Source of the DNA: Gammaproteobacteria bacterium
GTDB taxonomy: Bacteria > Pseudomonadota > Gammaproteobacteria > GCA-001735895
NCBI GenBank assembly: GCA_029288195.1
Contig: JARFPR010000060.1
Location: 1-22,252, forward strand
Reading direction: 5' to 3'
DNA length: 22,252 nucleotides
The notes beneath the pieces are model-generated. The model searched no databases, was not told the origin of the DNA, and worked only from the letters and a program-made list of their open reading frames with translations. The position numbers and the translations under genes are program-made. Shown here piece by piece: positions 21,588 through 22,252 of this stretch (position 1 is its first letter; each line of letters begins with the position of its first letter).

Positions 21588-22252
21588 CTAGACATTAAAG
21601 CGGAAGTGCACGACGTCGGCTTCCCGCATCACGTAATCCTTGCCCTCGAGGCGCCATTTGCCGGCGTCCTTGGCGCCCTGCTCACCGCTGCAGGCGATAA
21701 AATCATCAAAGCCGATCACCTCGGCGCGAATGAAGCCCTTCTCGAAATCGGTATGAATTCTACCCGCCGCGCGCGGTGCGGTATCGCCGACACGAATGGT
21801 CCAGGCACGCACCTCCTGGGGACCGGCGGTGAAAAAGGTCTGCAGGTTTAAAAGCCGATAGCCGGCATGAATGACACGATCGAGGCCCGGTTCTTCAAGT
21901 CCCATTTCCTGCAGAAACTCGGCCGCTTCGACAGCATCGAGATCAGCGAGATCAGCTTCGATCGAGGCACAGATCGCGACCACCTCAGCACCTTCCTGCG
22001 TCGCATGGGCCGTGACCACATCGAGGTGCGGATTATCATTGAATCCGTCTTCGGCTCCGTTGGCAATATAAAGTACCGGCTTTGCGGTAATCAGGTGCAA
22101 ATCTTTCATCCAGCCGCGCTGATGATCCTGCAGTTCGAAGCTGCGTGCCTGTCTGCCATCCTCGACATGCGCCTGAACTGCAAGCATGAACTCGTATTTC
22201 GCTTTCGCTTCCTTTTCATTCGACTTGGCGAGCTTCGCCGCACGCTCGGTCT
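21588..22252 (-). CDS. ychF: Redox-regulated ATPase/GTP-binding protein YchF (N-terminus beyond window)
   Basis: The frame is open from the right edge of the window to TAG at 21588 (221 residues seen). It contains the C-terminal half of YchF/OLA1: the coiled-coil part of the G domain (ERAAKLAKSNEKEAKAKYEF), then LHLITAKPVLYIANGAEDGF, which contains the non-canonical base-recognition region of this Obg-like family. The TGS domain follows: LQTFFTAGPQEVRAWTIRVG, DTAPRAAGRIHTDFEKGFIRAEVI, and the conserved end GKDYVMREADVVHFRFNV. YchF binds ATP better than GTP and acts on ribosomes and oxidative-stress responses. In gammaproteobacteria it usually follows pth, and the adjacent tRNA-Met makes this a chromosomal anchor for the island at its left. 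Confidence 0.96.
   Translation of the reverse strand, partial: TERAAKLAKSNEKEAKAKYEFMLAVQAHVEDGRQARSFELQDHQRGWMKDLHLITAKPVLYIANGAEDGFNDNPHLDVVTAHATQEGAEVVAICASIEADLADLDAVEAAEFLQEMGLEEPGLDRVIHAGYRLLNLQTFFTAGPQEVRAWTIRVGDTAPRAAGRIHTDFEKGFIRAEVIGFDDFIACSGEQGAKDAGKWRLEGKDYVMREADVVHFRFNV

Noticed and set aside
1..22252. CRISPR arrays, rRNA, riboswitches, tandem repeat arrays
   Set aside because: Looked for regularly spaced repeats and conserved RNA elements; found none.

Overview
The window looks like a chromosomal segment of a free-living, probably aquatic gammaproteobacterium. Evidence is the YchF GTPase gene followed by an elongator tRNA-Met with encoded CCA, an outer-membrane/lipoprotein gene repertoire, a BacNav-type sodium channel and a Bcr/CflA-type transporter. 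The exact order cannot be fixed from the sequence alone. Coding density is high, and several short decayed gene ends lie in the intergenic spaces.

Left part (1-11134) is a mosaic of unrelated genes on both strands: an HNH endonuclease cut by the window edge; a two-gene unit of a PhzF-like protein and an M19 dipeptidase-like protein, both with altered catalytic positions; a voltage-gated sodium channel whose stop codon overlaps the dipeptidase stop; a miniature protein-kinase-fold protein; an AT-richer SAM methyltransferase; the last ~50 codons of a lost thiamine-diphosphate enzyme; a stand-alone secretin-like periplasmic protein; a TPR-sulfotransferase; a homocysteine S-methyltransferase family protein; and an MFS drug-type exporter.

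Right part (11205-21466) is the most striking. An intact tRNA-Met gene (21422-21498, minus) has a decayed copy of its 3' half, from the anticodon loop through CCA, about 10.2 kb away at 11205-11249 in the same orientation. Between these direct repeats every recognisable gene is on the minus strand and nearly all point to a surface polysaccharide. They are a UDP-glucuronate decarboxylase-like enzyme, a processive membrane glycosyltransferase of the BcsA/PgaC type, a PIG-L/LmbE deacetylase, an outer-membrane beta-barrel protein, a GH18-type lipoprotein, a small unknown protein, and two WbqC-family paralogues at the two ends of the block. I read this as an old tRNA-Met-anchored genomic island carrying an exopolysaccharide synthesis, modification and export cluster. 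The integrase is missing and only a scrap of an IS91-type transposase remains.

The presumed main promoter of the cluster, upstream of the decarboxylase gene, has a TATAAT -10 box and an FNR-type box placed as in a class II activated promoter. This suggests oxygen- or nitrogen-oxide-responsive control of the polysaccharide. The window ends inside ychF.
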